Assembly: GCA_020059485.1 (NCBI GenBank)
Contig: JAGVCA010000011.1
Coordinates: 1 to 64,000 of the forward strand
Direction: 5' to 3'
DNA: 64,000 bases
From: Anaerolineales bacterium
Lineage (GTDB): Bacteria > Chloroflexota > Anaerolineae > Anaerolineales > UBA11579
Part shown: piece after piece, positions 61,066 to 64,000 of the stretch
Layout of the letters: each line of letters starts with the position of its first letter
Numbering within the stretch: the stretch's first letter is position 1
Notes under the pieces: generated by a model
The model's database searches: none
What the model was told of the DNA's origin: nothing
What the model saw: the letters and a program-made list of their open reading frames with translations, nothing else
Translations under genes and position numbers: made by a program

Positions 61066-61090
61066 CGCCATCCCCGCGCAAGCGGGGATC
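61066..61090. repeat. Intergenic hairpin repeat CGCCATCCCCGCGCAAGCGGGGATC
   Basis: Near-identical to 31962-31985. Confidence 0.5.
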
Positions 61091-61245
61091 AAGTAAGTGC
61101 CCCCCGCCTCGCCGCCCTGCCGCTGCGGTGCCTGAGTGACCAGGTGCCTAATCACACCTTTTCATCTCCCTCCTTACTTGCACACTCCCCATTCTGCGGC
61201 ATAATATTCCTATCCAGAACCCTTCACTCATCAGGAGTACAAAAC

Positions 61246-61611
61246 ATGCTGAAAGAATTCAAGGAATTTGCCATGGAAGGCAACATGATCGATCTGGCGG
61301 TTGGCATCATCATTGGCGCGGCCTTCTCTGGCGTGGTCAACTCATTGGTCAATGACATCATCATGCCCCCCATCGGTCTGCTTCTCGGTGGCGCAGATTT
61401 TTCCGAACTATTCATCCTGCTCAAAGCCGGTACCCCGGCCGCGCCCTACATCTCCCTGGCCGCCGCCCAGGAGGCTGGCGCTGTCACGCTCAATTACGGT
61501 ATGTTCGTCAATGCCCTGATCAACTTCCTGGTCGTGGCGCTCTCGATCTTCTTCGTCATCCGCACCATGAACCGGATGCGCAAACAGGACAAAGCCGAGA
61601 CTGCCAAGTAG
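61246..61611 (+). CDS. mscL: Large-conductance mechanosensitive channel
   Basis: [56 protein letters not shown]. Confidence 0.96.
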   Translation: MLKEFKEFAMEGNMIDLAVGIIIGAAFSGVVNSLVNDIIMPPIGLLLGGADFSELFILLKAGTPAAPYISLAAAQEAGAVTLNYGMFVNALINFLVVALSIFFVIRTMNRMRKQDKAETAK

Positions 61612-61664
61612 CGATCCACGCCCGGGCAGAAAACAAGGCGTGGGTCCTACTCCACGACCTGTTC

Positions 61665-61699
61665 TGTCATCGCGAACGCAGTGAAGCGATCTGTTTGAT
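61665..61699. repeat. Dispersed repeat TGTCATCGCGAACGCAGTGAAGCGATCTGTTTGAT
   Basis: Related to 17385-17436 and 53530-53584. Confidence 0.5.
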
Positions 61700-61757
61700 T
61701 CCGACAGAATTTTCACCGCTGCAATCACCAAATCCCCTGACCAACAGGTAAGAGTAG

Positions 61758-61794
61758 TAAAAAAATGAGGGAGCAGGATTATCCCGCTCCCTCA
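61758..61794 (-). terminator. Intrinsic terminator for the minus-strand peptidase gene
   Basis: tgagggagc/gctccctca stem; aaaaaaa on + strand gives a U-tract on the minus strand. Confidence 0.8.
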
Positions 61795-61823
61795 TAACTC
61801 GTTACAAATTACCCGTTACTATC

Positions 61824-63647
61824 TTACAACTGGCTGTAACGCTCCACCCGGTCGGCTACCACCTTCAGGCTGCCATCCCAGAAATCCGTGCTGTGCAGGT
61901 TGATCCCAAAGCGGGCTGCCAGTTCCGAGGCGTTCCCCAGCCCGGTTGCCGACAGCAGGTCCTTGTACTCGGGGATGAAGTCCTCGCCCCGCTCCTGATA
62001 GATCGCAAACAATCCGGTCCCAAACAGCTGCCCGAAAGTGTATGGGTAGTTATAGAAGGACAGTTCCGGGATGTAATAGTGTGGCTTCCAGGTCCACATA
62101 TACTTCTGGCGGAAGGCCGGGTCCAGGCCGTCGCCGTAGGTCTCCGCCTGCGCCCACTCCATCACCTCGTTGAACTCGTCGGCCGATAGTTCTGCCTTTT
62201 CCCGCCGGTGGAAGACCTCTGTCTCGAACAGGTAGCGGGAGTAGATATCCACCACCACCTGCGAATCCGAGATCAGCGCGGTCTCCAGGATCGCCAGTTC
62301 TTCCTGCTCGTCCGCCGCCACCTTGATGGCCGCATCGGTCACGATCGTCTCACACATGATCGAGGCGGTCTCGGCCAGGGTCATCGGCAGGTCGCTGTTG
62401 ATCATCGTGCGGTCGCGCTCGTAAATGCACAGGTTATGGTAGCCGTGTCCCAGCTCGTGCGCCAATGTGAACACCCAGTCCAGGTTGCGTTCGTAGTTCA
62501 GCAGGATGCGCGATTCCTTCACGCCCGGCACCGGCATGCAGAATGCCCCGGCGCCCTTGCCCTCGCGCGGCCCGACATCCACCCAGTTCTTCTTGAAGGC
62601 CGTATCGGCAAAATCTGCCAGGTCTTCCGAGAATTTGGAGAAATTCTCCAGCACAAAACGCTGCGCCTCACCGTAGGTGAACTCCCGGCTGATCGTGCCC
62701 ATCGGGGCGAACAGGTCCCACCACGCCAGCGCATCTTTCCCCATCCGCTTGGCCTTGGCCTTGAAATACTTACGGAACATCGGGAACGACCGCTTCATCG
62801 AATCCAGCATCGCTTCCAGTGTTTCGCGGTCGATCCGGGCCTGGTCGATCGAATTGTGGACCGCATCTTCTCGGCCGCGGCGGCGTGAAAGCAAACCTTG
62901 CGCGCCTTTGATCCCGTTCAGGGCGGCTGCCAGCGGCACCTCAACAGTCTTCCAGGCGGCCAGTTCGGCCTCATAGCCGCGCCGCCGCATGGTCTCGTTC
63001 GGGTGGCTGCGCAGGTTGATGATCGCGGTGATCGGGGTCGGCTCGGTCTTGCCGTCCTCGTTCTCCAGCGGCCACTTCAATTGCGACGTGATGTCGTTTT
63101 GCAGCTTGCCCCAGGCCTGCATCCCGCTGATCGATAGTTCGCCGGCCAGTTCTTCCTCTTTGGCGCTCATCATATAGCGGCTCAGGCGGATCGTCTCGCG
63201 CAGGTAAAAGCTGTGCTCTTTCAGCACTTCGTCGAGGGCGATCACCTTCACGATCTGATCGTCCAATTTCGCCAGCCAGCCCTTGAACAGCACGTTGATG
63301 ATCTGCTGGCCTTTGACAAACACTGGTTGTAAGGTCGAAAATGCCTTGGCAGCCGTCTGGTTGTAGGAGTCGGTCGCAATGAACGATTGGATGTAAGCCT
63401 GCAGCGTGGCTCCCAACTCGATCGCTTCATTCACCAATTCGATCAACCCCCGGATCGTGCTGGCCAGTTTGGTTGGGTCGGTCTCGGTTAATTCAGCGTC
63501 CGGGTGGATGTTGTGCTTCTGGGCATACTTCTCCACGTCGTCCACCAGCTGGACGAATTTCTGGTTGGCGTCGGCAAATTCCTTCGACTCCAGGCTGGGG
63601 AAGACATTCGTCAGGTCCCAGCGGGGCAGTTCTTTCGCTTCGCTCAT
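61824..63647 (-). CDS. pepF: Oligoendopeptidase F-like M3 metallopeptidase
   Basis: VFTLAHELGHGYHNL (HExxH-type zinc site); full-length M3 layout. Confidence 0.92.
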   Translation of the reverse strand: MSEAKELPRWDLTNVFPSLESKEFADANQKFVQLVDDVEKYAQKHNIHPDAELTETDPTKLASTIRGLIELVNEAIELGATLQAYIQSFIATDSYNQTAAKAFSTLQPVFVKGQQIINVLFKGWLAKLDDQIVKVIALDEVLKEHSFYLRETIRLSRYMMSAKEEELAGELSISGMQAWGKLQNDITSQLKWPLENEDGKTEPTPITAIINLRSHPNETMRRRGYEAELAAWKTVEVPLAAALNGIKGAQGLLSRRRGREDAVHNSIDQARIDRETLEAMLDSMKRSFPMFRKYFKAKAKRMGKDALAWWDLFAPMGTISREFTYGEAQRFVLENFSKFSEDLADFADTAFKKNWVDVGPREGKGAGAFCMPVPGVKESRILLNYERNLDWVFTLAHELGHGYHNLCIYERDRTMINSDLPMTLAETASIMCETIVTDAAIKVAADEQEELAILETALISDSQVVVDIYSRYLFETEVFHRREKAELSADEFNEVMEWAQAETYGDGLDPAFRQKYMWTWKPHYYIPELSFYNYPYTFGQLFGTGLFAIYQERGEDFIPEYKDLLSATGLGNASELAARFGINLHSTDFWDGSLKVVADRVERYSQL

Positions 63648-63760
63648 TGTTCACTCCTGTGTGTAGGTATCGGGATTGTATTTTACCAGCGCGGCAGCCG
63701 AGCGGGAAAATAGTTGTATTGGTCTGCGGATCGATTTTCCGGCAGAATAAAACCGCATCT

Positions 63761-64000
63761 CTATCGCTGCTCCACCGGCACGGTCAGGGTGATCTCGCCG
63801 GCTTGCTCGAACACCAGTTTCAGGGTGAGGCTTTCGCCTTCCATCAGGTCATCCGTCAGCCCGATCAGCATCACATGGAACGACCCCGGCTGGAAGATCA
63901 CCTGCCCGCCGGCTGGCACCGGCACGTTCGCCTGCCGCACCATCTGCATCGCGCCGCCGCCCATCTCCCCCTCCCCGGCCATGCCGCCGCCGCTTTCCTC
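63761..64000 (-). CDS. Copper chaperone PCu(A)C-like protein, truncated by window edge
   Basis: Frame open to base 64000; GGAMQMVRQANVPVPAGGQVIFQPGSFHVMLIGLTDDLMEGESLTLKLVFEQAGEITLTVPV. Confidence 0.8.
   Translation of the reverse strand, partial: EESGGGMAGEGEMGGGAMQMVRQANVPVPAGGQVIFQPGSFHVMLIGLTDDLMEGESLTLKLVFEQAGEITLTVPVEQR

Overview
This 64 kb window is a high-GC bacterial chromosome segment. Gene content and style suggest Chloroflexota, probably Anaerolineae-like (inference only). Main contents: (1) the 3' end of a contractile-injection-system (eCIS-like) cluster at 1-5057: a baseplate J-like protein, a tail protein I-like protein, a DUF4159-like fusion and a lytic-transglycosylase-like secreted protein. 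(2) Ordinary housekeeping genes: glpK, prfB with an intact +1 programmed frameshift missed by the ORF track, ftsY, rnc, smc, scpA, rpsF-ssb-rpsR, hyuA/hyuB, mscL, pepF and others. (3) The most interesting region, about 43.18-51.30 kb: a complete-looking bacterial microcompartment (BMC) operon with a GntR/UTRA regulator, an RpiB-like isomerase, DeoC, four EutN/CcmL-type pentamers, an aldehyde dehydrogenase, one BMC-H, an EutJ-like chaperone, one BMC-T, an unknown small protein and triosephosphate isomerase. Several enzymes carry terminal amphipathic helices resembling encapsulation peptides. No phosphotransacylase or alcohol dehydrogenase is present in the locus. (4) A Tad-like pilus/pseudopilin cluster at 57.5-60.9 kb, including a TadE-like protein fused through a 17-Gly linker to three InlB-B-like repeats. 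Non-coding signals include an untracked 25-aa Lys/Pro/Thr small ORF with its own Shine-Dalgarno and terminator, a long imperfect hairpin directly upstream of rnc, a 3x10-bp phased direct repeat at the BMC regulator start, hairpins between the BMC ALDH and BMC-H genes, and several families of small dispersed hairpin repeats. No tRNA, rRNA, CRISPR array or IS element was recognised. All family calls come from reading the sequence by eye; no database search was run.
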